From: an uncultured Ruminococcus sp.
Lineage (GTDB): Bacteria > Bacillota > Clostridia > Oscillospirales > Ruminococcaceae
DNA: 15,394 nucleotides
Direction: 5' to 3'
Assembly: GCA_900550695.1 (NCBI GenBank)
Contig: URTF01000050.1
Span: 1 to 15,394 of the forward strand
This document shows positions 1 through 7,068 of this stretch, piece after piece. Position 1 is the first letter of the stretch, and the number at the start of each line of letters is the position of its first letter. The notes beneath the pieces were generated by a model. The model searched no databases. It was not told where the DNA came from and saw only the letters and a list, made by a program, of their open reading frames with translations. Made by a program: the position numbers and the translations under genes.

Positions 1-60
1 CCCTTTGAAAAGCGTGGACGTAAACTTTAATTTTGTGCAACTTTTTTCGACAGACTGGAA

Positions 61-98
61 TCGTCCGCCGCAGGCTCAACTGCGGCGGACGATCTTTT
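61..98 (+). terminator. Perfect 13-bp hairpin just after the degV stop, with its T-rich tract on the plus side
   Basis: The arms 61-73 and 80-92 are perfectly complementary (TCGTCCGCCGCAG / CTGCGGCGGACGA) around a 6-nt loop. The T-rich tail (TCTTTTATTTATT) lies to the right, so as a classical intrinsic terminator it reads on the plus strand. The hairpin begins only 4 nt past the minus-strand degV stop, yet it has merely TTCC on that side. It may end or stabilise the degV mRNA, or terminate a plus-strand gene left of the window. The hairpin itself is certain; its direction of action is not. Confidence 0.6.
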
Positions 99-957
99 AT
101 TTATTCTTCAAAAACAATACCCCTATCGAACCTGCTCCGCAGTTGCTCAATATCGTTGCGGAGGCTTTTTCAACGATCATCTCGTCAAAACAACAGAGTC
201 TTTTCACCTCGGTTTTCACGTCGGCGAGCATCTCCGCTCCGCAGCCTGCGTGGGTGATAAAGACCCTCTTTCGGTCTATCGCTCCGCTGCGGCGGAGTTC
301 GCTTCGGATATAGCTTCGCACCGATTTTTTATAATCGCCTATTTTAAGAGCCTTCAGTGCGAGGTGTCCGTTTTTAAGCGAAAGAACGGGGTGGATCAGC
401 ATCGCCGAGCAGAGCGTTTTTACCGTTTTTCCCGTAAGTCCGCTGAGATAAAGATGATCCGCATTTTTCGCTATGAAGCTTGTCGATATGCACTTGCCGA
501 TGCGTGAACATTCCCGGATTATCTCCGAAGCCGAACAGCCGCTGTCACGCATTTCGACCGCTTTTATTATCATAAACGCCATTCCCGATGAGAACTGCTC
601 CGAATCGATAATGCTGACCCGTCCGCTGTCCCTGCCCATGAACGAGAGTGCCGTTCGGGCATTGGTGTAGGAATTGCTGAGTTTGCCGCTCAAAGAAATA
701 TGTATGATCTCATCGTATTTTTCAAGCTGCCTGCCGAAAAAGATCTCATACTCCATCGGCTGAGGTGCGCAGGTCGCAGCCTTTATGCCGCCTCTTTCGA
801 GGTATTCGATGATGTTCTGCGAATCGACCTCGCAGCCGTCACGGAATCGCCCCGTATCGGTCGTGATGTAAAAATACATTATCCCGACATCGTGCATCTC
901 GAAATATTTCTCGGGAAGATCGCAGGCACAGTCGGAGGTTATCCCTATCCTTTTCAT
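97..957 (-). CDS. DegV family protein, divergent (fatty-acid-binding fold)
   Basis: This 286-residue protein has the full DegV length. Family members bind a fatty acid, and as FakB they present it to the kinase FakA for phosphorylation before phospholipid synthesis. Recognisable landmarks are TSDCACDLP (residues 7-15, usually TDSTADLP), ATCAPQP (61-67, usually TSQPSP, with the ligand-contacting Thr kept), SLSGKLSNSYTNA (88-100), IDSEQFSSG (117-125), and CGAGSIG near the C-terminus (273-279). The usual C-terminal HAGPGTxG reads NCGAGSIG here, so the conserved His appears to be Asn272, and the YLRKGGRIS-like stretch is also altered. Its ATG overlaps the stop of the upstream histidine kinase by 4 bp (ATGA), which implies translational coupling. 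No own promoter is visible. The family call is secure, but fatty-acid binding by this diverged member is inference. Confidence 0.88.
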   Translation of the reverse strand: MKRIGITSDCACDLPEKYFEMHDVGIMYFYITTDTGRFRDGCEVDSQNIIEYLERGGIKAATCAPQPMEYEIFFGRQLEKYDEIIHISLSGKLSNSYTNARTALSFMGRDSGRVSIIDSEQFSSGMAFMIIKAVEMRDSGCSASEIIRECSRIGKCISTSFIAKNADHLYLSGLTGKTVKTLCSAMLIHPVLSLKNGHLALKALKIGDYKKSVRSYIRSELRRSGAIDRKRVFITHAGCGAEMLADVKTEVKRLCCFDEMIVEKASATILSNCGAGSIGVLFLKNK

Positions 958-3041
958 ACAAGCACCTCTTTTTTTCGTTCGGCGGCATCTTTCTGCGGCT
1001 CGGCTGTCCTTATGCAGCGTTTCGGAAGATAGTTCCGCAGTATTTTGTCAAGCACCTCAACTTCGATAGGCTTTGCAAGAAAATCGTTCATTCCCGAACT
1101 GATGAACATCTCCCTCGCACCGTTGACAGCGTTCGCCGTAAGCGCTATTATCGGCAGACTGCGGAAATATTCTCCGTTTTGGTTTCGTATTATTTTAGTC
1201 GTTTCAACGCCGTCCATTTCGGGCATCATATGATCCATAAATACAAGATCAAATTTTTCGGTGCGAAGCATTTCGATCGCCCTCGCACCGCTTTCCGCAG
1301 TAAAAAGCTGCATCTTGTATGGCTTCATAAGTCCTGCCGCAACTTTCAGATTGAGCGCATTGTCATCAACGATAAGAATTTTCGCCTCGGGTGCGGTGAA
1401 TTTTATCTGCATATTACGGCTTGTGACAATGTTTTCATTGTTGAACGCCGAAACTGCGGAGATCGAATAGAACGGCTTGTAGATACAGTGGATATTGCTC
1501 GGCAAAGTCACTGCGTCTGACCTCTCCTGAACGACATAAACATTCGATGTTTCCGCAAATTCGCCGATAAGCTTCGGGTCTTCCATATATTTTTCCCTGC
1601 TGACGAAAAGGTGGGTTATACTCCTGCGCTCCGCCGCAGCTTTGAGCTTTTCGGCAGTATCGCAGGTCATTATTTCAACGTGAAGCATATCCTCCATCTT
1701 TTCAAGATTTCCCGCAGCACGGCTGCACCGTCCCTCGGTGTCAAGAAATGCCGCAGCGCAGACATTCTGCGGTTCTTTTACAGCTATAAAAGGCTCGCTG
1801 TCCTTGACTTTGAGCGGAATTACGAAGCGAAAATCCGAACCAACGCCGTACTCGCTTTTCACGCTTATAAAACCGCCCATCTGATCGATGATTTTTTTCG
1901 ATATCGCGAGTCCAAGCCCCGTTCCCTCAACGGAGTGGTTTTTCTTCGTGTCGACCCGGTAAAAGCTCGTGTAAAGCTTGTCAAGATGCTCCTCGGTAAT
2001 GCCTATGCCCGTGTCTGCGACCGATACGAACAGATTTATTCCGTATTCCTGCCGTGTTTGTGAAACGGTGAGAGTTATGCTGCCCTTTTCCGTGTATTTT
2101 ACCGCATTCGTCATAAGATTCACTATGACCTGGCGGATCCTTGATTCGTCGCCGATTATTCCCCTCGGGATATTCGGGTCGGCATTGACGATGAACTCTA
2201 TATTCTTGCTGCCGCGCCTTGTTTCCGCCATACTTATTGCCGCATTTATGGTCGAAGCGATGTTGAACTCATCGGGAACAAGCTCGAATTTTCCCGAATC
2301 TATTTTGGAAAAATCGAGGATATCATTTATTATCGCAAGCAGGCTTTCTCCTGCCGCACGGATACAGCAGCAGTTTGAGCGAACGTTGTCGCTCAGGTCG
2401 TCTTCACGGAGAACAAGCTCGCACATTCCGACTATCGCATTCATCGGGGTGCGTATCTCGTGGCTCATATTCGCAAGGAAATCCGACTTGGAGTGTTCCG
2501 CTTTTTTAGCGTCCTGCACACTTTGGATAAGCATTTTTTCGTAGGTATTAAGTCCCTCGATAAAAATATAAAGCACGATGAGCGCCGTTATCATCATCGA
2601 TATCCTGACAACGAATTTCGTTATTTCCGCACCGTTGGAAAGATTTATGTCAGTCATCGCAACAATGTGATGAATTACTCCCGACAGCACAAGCATTATG
2701 TAACAGAACAGCAGCTTCGTATCTCTGTAAGCGGACAGAACCACTGCGATCTCAATGAACACTGCGACCGAATTATAAATGCTCTCCTCCATGATACTGC
2801 AGGTAAAAACATTGATGTAAGACATAAGCATAAGCACGGTCGCCTGTGCCTTTATCGTAACACTCGGGTGAAAAGTCACCACCGCCGCAACGCAGGCGAA
2901 CACCGCCGCCATAAGGCAAACGCCCATGCGCCAGCCTTTGCAGATACTTATAATGCACATCGCCGCCGAGCAGAGTTCAAAGATGAACCAAGCGCAGACC
3001 GCCGCCGTTTTCTTGTCAGTCAGAATATTGCCGTATCTCAT
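954..3041 (-). CDS. Membrane-bound hybrid sensor histidine kinase / response regulator
   Basis: The protein has 695 residues from the ATG at 3041. That start is preceded by AAAGGGG at good spacing and lies downstream of a strong promoter; a GTG 39 nt further upstream has no SD and sits almost at the predicted transcript start. The order is about six hydrophobic segments (residues about 10-165) with no sizeable extracellular domain, then a short coiled linker, then HisKA with FLANMSHEIRTPMNAI (H194). HATPase_c follows with the N-box NLMTNAVKYT (308-317), DTGIG (343-347) and GTGLG (373-377). Residues about 420-535 look like a degenerate receiver. A canonical receiver has VDD (558-560), FMDHMMPEMDG with phospho-acceptor D603, and LAKP with K657. 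There is no Hpt domain, so phosphotransfer would need a separate Hpt protein, or the receiver regulates in cis. The ligand is unknown. It is co-transcribed with degV. Confidence 0.93.
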   Translation of the reverse strand: MRYGNILTDKKTAAVCAWFIFELCSAAMCIISICKGWRMGVCLMAAVFACVAAVVTFHPSVTIKAQATVLMLMSYINVFTCSIMEESIYNSVAVFIEIAVVLSAYRDTKLLFCYIMLVLSGVIHHIVAMTDINLSNGAEITKFVVRISMMITALIVLYIFIEGLNTYEKMLIQSVQDAKKAEHSKSDFLANMSHEIRTPMNAIVGMCELVLREDDLSDNVRSNCCCIRAAGESLLAIINDILDFSKIDSGKFELVPDEFNIASTINAAISMAETRRGSKNIEFIVNADPNIPRGIIGDESRIRQVIVNLMTNAVKYTEKGSITLTVSQTRQEYGINLFVSVADTGIGITEEHLDKLYTSFYRVDTKKNHSVEGTGLGLAISKKIIDQMGGFISVKSEYGVGSDFRFVIPLKVKDSEPFIAVKEPQNVCAAAFLDTEGRCSRAAGNLEKMEDMLHVEIMTCDTAEKLKAAAERRSITHLFVSREKYMEDPKLIGEFAETSNVYVVQERSDAVTLPSNIHCIYKPFYSISAVSAFNNENIVTSRNMQIKFTAPEAKILIVDDNALNLKVAAGLMKPYKMQLFTAESGARAIEMLRTEKFDLVFMDHMMPEMDGVETTKIIRNQNGEYFRSLPIIALTANAVNGAREMFISSGMNDFLAKPIEVEVLDKILRNYLPKRCIRTAEPQKDAAERKKEVLV

Positions 3042-3093
3042 TTTCTTTCGCCCCTTTGATATGCCAAGAATATTTAACACGTTTTATGATATT

Positions 3094-3122
3094 ATTTTAA
3101 CATATATGACATTAAATGGCAA
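3094..3122 (-). promoter_or_regulatory. Promoter for the histidine kinase-degV operon
   Basis: On the minus strand, TTGCCA (3117-3122) and TAAAAT (3094-3099) are separated by exactly 17 bp. Transcription would start near 3087, leaving a leader of about 45 nt that contains the AAAGGGG SD before the ATG at 3041. The stretch 3123-3235 up to the MATE terminator is AT-rich and shows no gene. Confidence 0.7.
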
Positions 3123-3232
3123 CAATTTCAGAGCAAAATATTTAAAAATATAGATTTTTTGTGACAATTCTATAAAAACAAAGATATCAATTTTCCGACT
3201 TTTTGATTTTTAGCTTTTATTCGACAAGGTTC

Positions 3233-3277
3233 GACCAATAAAAAACAGCATCGGAACTTTATTGTCCGATGCTGTTT
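3233..3277 (-). terminator. Intrinsic terminator of the MATE gene, overlapping its stop codon
   Basis: The 13-bp perfect arms at 3243-3255 and 3265-3277 (AAACAGCATCGGA / TCCGATGCTGTTT) enclose a 9-nt loop, followed on the minus strand by a run of six T. The TAA stop of the MATE gene (3259-3261) lies in the loop, so the last codons form the upstream arm of the hairpin. Confidence 0.9.
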
Positions 3278-4632
3278 GCGATCTGTTTATTTTTCTTTGC
3301 TTTCTCATGATACGGGTCGCTGAAAAATTTTCTGCTCATAACAAATCCTACCGCTGTTGTTATCACTTCCGTTATCGGATATGTCAGCCAGAAATACTGC
3401 AAGCCGAAGCGTGAGAAAATATATCCGAGCGGCACGAACAGGAACACTGTTCGTATTATCGTCAGCACGGAGCTTTTGAAGCTTGCGCCGACCGCTTGGA
3501 AAAGCACGGGATATGTCAGCGATGTTACAAGCGGGATAAAGCTTATCCCGATTATATGAAAGGCATTTATACCGATAGAAATGACCTGCTCGTCTTTGGA
3601 AAAAAAACGGAGCAGCTGCTCGGGGATAAGCAGGAAGCACAGCGTTCCGAGAAACATCAGCGCCATTCCGAAAACGACCGACTCTCTGAGCGTTTTTTTG
3701 CACCTTTCTACATTTCGTGCGGCATAATTATAGCTTATCACGGGAACGATGCAGGTCTGCATTGCTCCGAGAGGGATAAATATCAGCGACTGCCATTTGT
3801 AATAAAGTCCAAGCACAGTTACCGCTGCGTCCGAGAACTCCGCAAGGATAACGTTCAGTCCGAAAATATAGAATGTATAAGCCGACTGCATAAGGATATT
3901 CGGCAGTCCGAGGCGGAATATCTTCGCCGTATAGCTCGGGAATTTTTTCAGCTCGGGCGGCTTGCAAAAGCCCTTTTTCATTACGACGAGAGCTGCGGCT
4001 ATCTGACCTGCGACCGTTGCCGTCGCCGCACCTGCGATGCCCATTTTCGGAAGTCCGAACAGACCGAAAATAAGCAGAGGGTCGAGGATAATATTTATCA
4101 CCGCACCGATTATCTGCGCTGTCATCGGCGTTTTCATATCTCCTCTCGCCTGAAGTATCTTCGTCCAGACGCTTTCGAGGAAAAGACCGAAGCTGAAAAT
4201 GCATACTATCCTGCCGTATGTAACAACATCTGCGATGACCTCGGGCGAGCTTGTCTGCGTTGCGGCGTAAGCAGGCATTATCGCATAGCACACCGCCGCA
4301 AATATGACCCAAAGAATCGCAGCGAGCGGCGTTCCGACACCTGCATACTCATTCGCCTTGTCCTCATGCCCGAGTCCGAGCTGCGCCGCCATTACCGTAT
4401 TTATGCCAACGCCCGTTCCGACAGCGAGCGCTATCATCAGAAGCTGTATAGGATAAATTACCGACAGCGCCGTAAGTCCGACATCGGAATATTTTCCGAC
4501 AAAAAGGCTGTCGATGATATTGTAAAGCGCCTGAATAAGCTGCGCAAGCATTACGGGCGGCGCAATTTTAAGCAGTATTCGGCTTATCCTTTCCGTGCCG
4601 AAGTAGCTGTTGTCCTCCTTTAACTTTTCCAT
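3259..4632 (-). CDS. MATE family multidrug/cation exporter
   Basis: This inner-membrane antiporter of 457 residues has about twelve hydrophobic helices in two homologous halves. Each half starts with the MATE-type pattern (APPVMLAQLIQALYNIIDSL near the N-terminus; LGLPNILMQSAYTFYIFGLN at the start of the second half). It is expected to expel organic cations or drugs using a Na+ or H+ gradient; the substrate cannot be read from sequence. I start it at the ATG at 4632 (MEKLKEDNSYFG) because AGTGAGG (4638-4644) precedes it at good spacing and because a strong promoter lies between this ATG and the longer frame's start at 4719, which would be upstream of the transcript. It is monocistronic, with its own promoter and a terminator overlapping the stop. 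No MarR- or TetR-type regulator lies next to it. Confidence 0.93.
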   Translation of the reverse strand: MEKLKEDNSYFGTERISRILLKIAPPVMLAQLIQALYNIIDSLFVGKYSDVGLTALSVIYPIQLLMIALAVGTGVGINTVMAAQLGLGHEDKANEYAGVGTPLAAILWVIFAAVCYAIMPAYAATQTSSPEVIADVVTYGRIVCIFSFGLFLESVWTKILQARGDMKTPMTAQIIGAVINIILDPLLIFGLFGLPKMGIAGAATATVAGQIAAALVVMKKGFCKPPELKKFPSYTAKIFRLGLPNILMQSAYTFYIFGLNVILAEFSDAAVTVLGLYYKWQSLIFIPLGAMQTCIVPVISYNYAARNVERCKKTLRESVVFGMALMFLGTLCFLLIPEQLLRFFSKDEQVISIGINAFHIIGISFIPLVTSLTYPVLFQAVGASFKSSVLTIIRTVFLFVPLGYIFSRFGLQYFWLTYPITEVITTAVGFVMSRKFFSDPYHEKAKKNKQIANSIGQ

Positions 4633-4671
4633 AAGAACCTCACTTTTTACAGAATATTCTCCCAACGTTAC

Positions 4672-4700
4672 AGTATAATGATTAATTATTAACTTTTCAA
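4672..4700 (-). promoter_or_regulatory. Promoter of the MATE gene
   Basis: On the minus strand, TTGAAA (4695-4700) and TATACT (4672-4677) are 17 bp apart. The predicted start near 4665 gives a leader of about 33 nt to the ATG at 4632. The -35 box lies 10 bp from the edge of the palindromic element at 4711-4754. Confidence 0.78.
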
Positions 4701-4710
4701 GCATAATAGC

Positions 4711-4767
4711 AAACACCAATAAAACTATTTTTTTCCTGTATTTTATTGGTGTTTAGTATTAGTATAA
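4711..4767. repeat. Short copy of the AAACACCA palindromic element (internal deletion derivative)
   Basis: Perfect 14-bp inverted ends AAACACCAATAAAA (4711-4724) and TTTTATTGGTGTTT (4741-4754) flank only 16 bp. The right half, from ATTTTTTT through TTATTGGTGTTT to TATTAGTATAAAA, matches the right half of the full copy at 10988-11085 plus its flank over about 43 bp with few mismatches. This copy therefore looks like the same element with its middle deleted. It sits between the lipid-kinase terminator and the MATE promoter. Confidence 0.75.
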
Positions 4768-4808
4768 AAGCCGCCCTGCTCTGTGAGATGCTCACAGAAC
4801 AGGGCGGC
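4762..4808 (-). terminator. Intrinsic terminator of the lipid kinase gene
   Basis: The 18-bp arms 4770-4787 and 4791-4808 (GCCGCCCTG.TCTGTGAG and its complement, one G-T wobble on the transcript strand) enclose a 3-nt loop, followed on the minus strand by TTTTATAC. It lies 32 nt past the kinase stop. The plus side has no T-run. Confidence 0.92.
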
Positions 4809-4840
4809 AGGCAAAACAAAAAAGATAAATTTATCGGACA

Positions 4841-5839
4841 TCACTCCGTCGGATCGTCATTCTCCTCGGAGTAATAATAGCTCGGGTCGGATTCATCACC
4901 CATCGGCTCGGGAACAACTTCGGCAGTTCCGCCGAGAATTTTGAGCATCGGCGAAGCGAATAAGCATATAGCCTTGTTCTTTGCGCTTATCTCCGCCCTT
5001 GCAACATCTCCGCCGAACTCTCCGTCAAGCGTCCACGGGATCGATCCGTCAGAGCTTACGACCGCTTTTCCCGTCTTGAAATAGTAGAAGCAATCCGCTT
5101 CAAGGTTTCGTGCAAGCAGAGCATTTATCGTCTGCTGAAGTTCGATAAGATTCTTCGGGTTCTTTATGAAAAGGCCCTCCATAATGCCGTCATTCATCAG
5201 TACGTCCTTGCCGCCGAGACCTTTGAAGCCTCCGACCGACATCGAGTTGCATATCATACCGTAGATGAACTCGTCCTCGATAACGTTTCCGTCATATTCG
5301 ACCTTGACTTTGTACGGCTTCATACTGTTAAGGCGCTTTATGCGAAGTCCCTCTGCGATGTATGCAAGACTGCCGAAAACATTCTTCATCTGCTGTGAAG
5401 TGCCGTAGCTGACATCGGTAAAAGCACCGAAGCCTGCAACGTATGTGAAGAATTCGTCATTAAATGCGCCGATATCGACCTCTGCGGTTTCGCCCTTGAC
5501 TATCTTTTCAGCCGCCGCCGTCATATTGTGCGGTATGCCAAGGCTCGAAGCGAAGTCGTTCATCGTTCCCGCAGGAATATAGCCGAGCGGTATCTTTTCG
5601 CCGAGGTTCATCAAGCCTTTAATTGCTTCGTTCATAGTTCCGTCGCCGCCGCTGACAACGATAACATCGTGGTCTTTTCCCGTTTCAGTGATAACATTTA
5701 CAGCGTCAAGCTTCGCCTGAGTCGGGTGAGCCGTGACTTCATAGCCTGCCTTTGTGAACGTATCGAGTATCTGAAGCAGGTGGAACTTTATCTGTCCCTT
5801 TCCTGCGTGAGGGTTGAAAACAAAAAGCAATTTTTTCAT
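4841..5839 (-). CDS. Diacylglycerol/lipid kinase of the DagK/YegS/BmrU family
   Basis: This 332-residue protein is predicted to phosphorylate diacylglycerol or a related lipid with ATP at the membrane face. In Gram-positives that recycles diacylglycerol released by lipoteichoic acid synthesis into phosphatidic acid. Family landmarks are NPHAGKG (9-15), the nucleotide-binding GGDGT (64-68) followed by MNEAIKGL, and PLGYIPAGTMNDFASSLGIP (84-103). The C-terminal 25 residues are acidic and proline-rich and lie beyond the usual family core. The ATG at 5839 has the SD AAAGGAGC at 5845-5852. It is probably monocistronic, with a terminator at 4762-4808 and 174 bp separating it from ydcF. The substrate lipid is inferred from family, not seen. 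Confidence 0.93.
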   Translation of the reverse strand: MKKLLFVFNPHAGKGQIKFHLLQILDTFTKAGYEVTAHPTQAKLDAVNVITETGKDHDVIVVSGGDGTMNEAIKGLMNLGEKIPLGYIPAGTMNDFASSLGIPHNMTAAAEKIVKGETAEVDIGAFNDEFFTYVAGFGAFTDVSYGTSQQMKNVFGSLAYIAEGLRIKRLNSMKPYKVKVEYDGNVIEDEFIYGMICNSMSVGGFKGLGGKDVLMNDGIMEGLFIKNPKNLIELQQTINALLARNLEADCFYYFKTGKAVVSSDGSIPWTLDGEFGGDVARAEISAKNKAICLFASPMLKILGGTAEVVPEPMGDESDPSYYYSEENDDPTE

Positions 5840-5852
5840 AAAAAGCTCCTTT

Positions 5853-5872
5853 CGGGGATAAGCTTTTCCCCG
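5853..5872 (-). promoter_or_regulatory. Near-palindrome immediately upstream of the lipid kinase SD
   Basis: CGGGGATAAGCTTTTCCCCG (20 bp) is palindromic except for its central A/T pairs and touches the AAAGGAG SD. In RNA it forms a stem CGGGGA/TCCCCG. It could be an operator or a translational hairpin. Only the symmetry is observed; a function is not established. Confidence 0.45.
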
Positions 5873-5887
5873 TTATGTCATTACAGC

Positions 5888-5927
5888 AATGCCGCACGTT
5901 TTGTTACGAATGTGCGGCATTATTTTT
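5888..5927 (+). terminator. 10-bp hairpin in the lipid kinase leader, T-rich on the plus side
   Basis: AATGCCGCAC (5888-5897) pairs with GTGCGGCATT (5912-5921), followed on plus by ATTTTTAG. No plus-strand gene ends here. It may be a leader RNA structure for the minus-strand kinase or a barrier to antisense transcription. As a terminator it is only a plus-strand candidate. Confidence 0.4.
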
Positions 5928-5944
5928 AGAGACGACCTGAAGTT

Positions 5945-5950
5945 ATTATA
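5945..5950 (-). promoter_or_regulatory. Candidate -10 box for the lipid kinase gene
   Basis: A perfect TATAAT lies on the minus strand about 105 nt upstream of the ATG, but no good -35 hexamer is found 16-18 bp further upstream (TATCAT at 17 bp). If used, the leader would be about 98 nt and would contain two hairpins (5888-5921 and 5853-5872). Confidence 0.45.
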
Positions 5951-6013
5951 GTCCGGATTTGTGTTAAATGATACAGAAACAGGTGAAAATCAGACGAAAT
6001 CCGTGTCCGTTTT

Positions 6014-6790
6014 TCAGAAAAGAAACTCATAAACATTTCCGAATATCTCCCTCACCCAGTACGGCGGAAGATAAATCGGAACTGTTCGTGCGGCGCAGCA
6101 TTTTACGTCAAGTCCCTGCTTTTTCGCTATCGTTTTTGCACGGCGGAGGTGATATTCGTTTGAAACTATCGCAATTTCGCCCGAAATGCCTTTTTCTTCG
6201 AGCAGTGCCTTTGAAAAAGCCATATTTTCACGGGTGTTAGTCGAATTATCTTCAATGATTATCCTCTCGGACGAAATTCCACGCTTTTCAAGCTGACGTT
6301 TTATACATTCAGCCTCGGAAATAAGCTCGTCCTCGCCCTTTCCGCCCGATGCGACAGCTACAGCCTCGGGGTATTCTTCAAGGTATCGGCAAGCCGCACT
6401 TATCCTCTGCATAAGCATTGGACTTGGGTTTTCCCCGTGTACTCTGCAGCCGAGAATGATTATCGCCGCAGGATCGGTCGGTTTGTCGTTCGCCGCCTTT
6501 ATCATAAGTGCGGAAACGACCGCTGAAATTATGATGAAAACTACCGCCAGCGCAGCGATAATGCAGAAAACCGTCCGTGCCGCTCTGCTCGTTTTTATCA
6601 GCATAAAAATTTTCCCGTGGAAAACGGCAAAAAGCGCAAGCACAGCTCCGCCTGCCATTATAACGTAATTTCCGAGATTAAGGTGAATGTTCGGGTTGAA
6701 CAGCGGCGCAAGTCCGAACAGAAAACCGAGCACGGATACTATGAAAAGTATCGTCCACCCGATGCCGCCGAAATTTATCAGCGTTTTCAA
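6014..6790 (-). CDS. YdcF/SanA-type DUF218 membrane protein
   Basis: The 258-residue protein has three hydrophobic segments (about 10-30, 40-60, 73-97) and then the DUF218 domain (about 108-250). Motifs are AIIILGCRVHGENPS (109-123), ASGGKGEDE (147-155), SEAECIKR (158-165), DNSTNTRENM (181-190) and SNEYHLRRA (210-218), the conserved polar patches of the family. Members (SanA, ElyC, YdcF) are linked to cell-envelope precursor metabolism or nucleotide binding, but the biochemical role is unclear. The start is a TTG at 6790, 3 nt after the stop of the TSCPD gene and in the same frame (TAA GCT TTG). Its SD is weak (GAAGAG), so translation probably depends on reinitiation. No better start lies before residue 45, which would remove TM1. 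It is the last gene of the PHP-malic enzyme operon, and no clear terminator follows. Confidence 0.85.
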   Translation of the reverse strand: MKTLINFGGIGWTILFIVSVLGFLFGLAPLFNPNIHLNLGNYVIMAGGAVLALFAVFHGKIFMLIKTSRAARTVFCIIAALAVVFIIISAVVSALMIKAANDKPTDPAAIIILGCRVHGENPSPMLMQRISAACRYLEEYPEAVAVASGGKGEDELISEAECIKRQLEKRGISSERIIIEDNSTNTRENMAFSKALLEEKGISGEIAIVSNEYHLRRAKTIAKKQGLDVKCCAARTVPIYLPPYWVREIFGNVYEFLF

Positions 6791-6793
6791 AGC

Positions 6794-7048
6794 TTAAAGC
6801 TCTTCAAGAGCCTCGGTCAGAGCTTCGGCAAGCTGGTCGGGGCAGGAAGTTCCCCTGCCGTTGCAGTCGATGCCTTTCATTCGTGAAATAGCTTCTTCCG
6901 CTTTCATTCCCTTTACAAGAGCCGCAACGCCCTGAGTGTTGCCGTTGCAGCCGCCCTGAAAGCTGACATTCTCAACAACGCCATTGTCGGAAAGCTCAAC
7001 GGTTATTTTTTTTGAACAAACTCCTCTCGGAGTGTATGTGTATGTCAT
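6794..7048 (-). CDS. Small TSCPD-domain protein (TIGR03905-like)
   Basis: This 84-residue protein is built around the TSCPD motif (TSCPDQLAEAL, from residue 67). It carries four cysteines spaced as C11, C34 (GGCNGNTQG), C62 (IDCNGRG) and C69 (SCPD), a pattern suited to metal or cluster binding. The same domain forms the C-terminus of some B12-dependent ribonucleotide reductases. The stand-alone clostridial version is an uncharacterised family. The SD GAGGTGATC matches the 16S tail over nine bases, so expression should be efficient. It sits 20 bp after the malic enzyme gene and 3 bp before ydcF, inside the same operon. The domain call is firm, but the function is unknown. Confidence 0.9.
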   Translation of the reverse strand: MTYTYTPRGVCSKKITVELSDNGVVENVSFQGGCNGNTQGVAALVKGMKAEEAISRMKGIDCNGRGTSCPDQLAEALTEALEEL

Positions 7049-7068
7049 TTTGGATCACCTCTTGATAA

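Noticed and set aside
5..313. 102-codon plus-strand frame at the window start
   Set aside because: It runs through the degV hairpin and antisense to the degV C-terminus, with no SD or domain.
3123..3235. AT-rich spacer between the kinase promoter and the MATE terminator examined for a small gene or RNA
   Set aside because: There is no SD-led reading frame, no stable fold with a T-run and no recognisable motif beyond short direct repeats of TCGAC.
3496..4623. 375-codon plus-strand open frame antisense to the MATE gene
   Set aside because: It has an Arg/Tyr/Lys-rich shadow composition, no SD or family resemblance, and the opposite strand is a clear membrane transporter.
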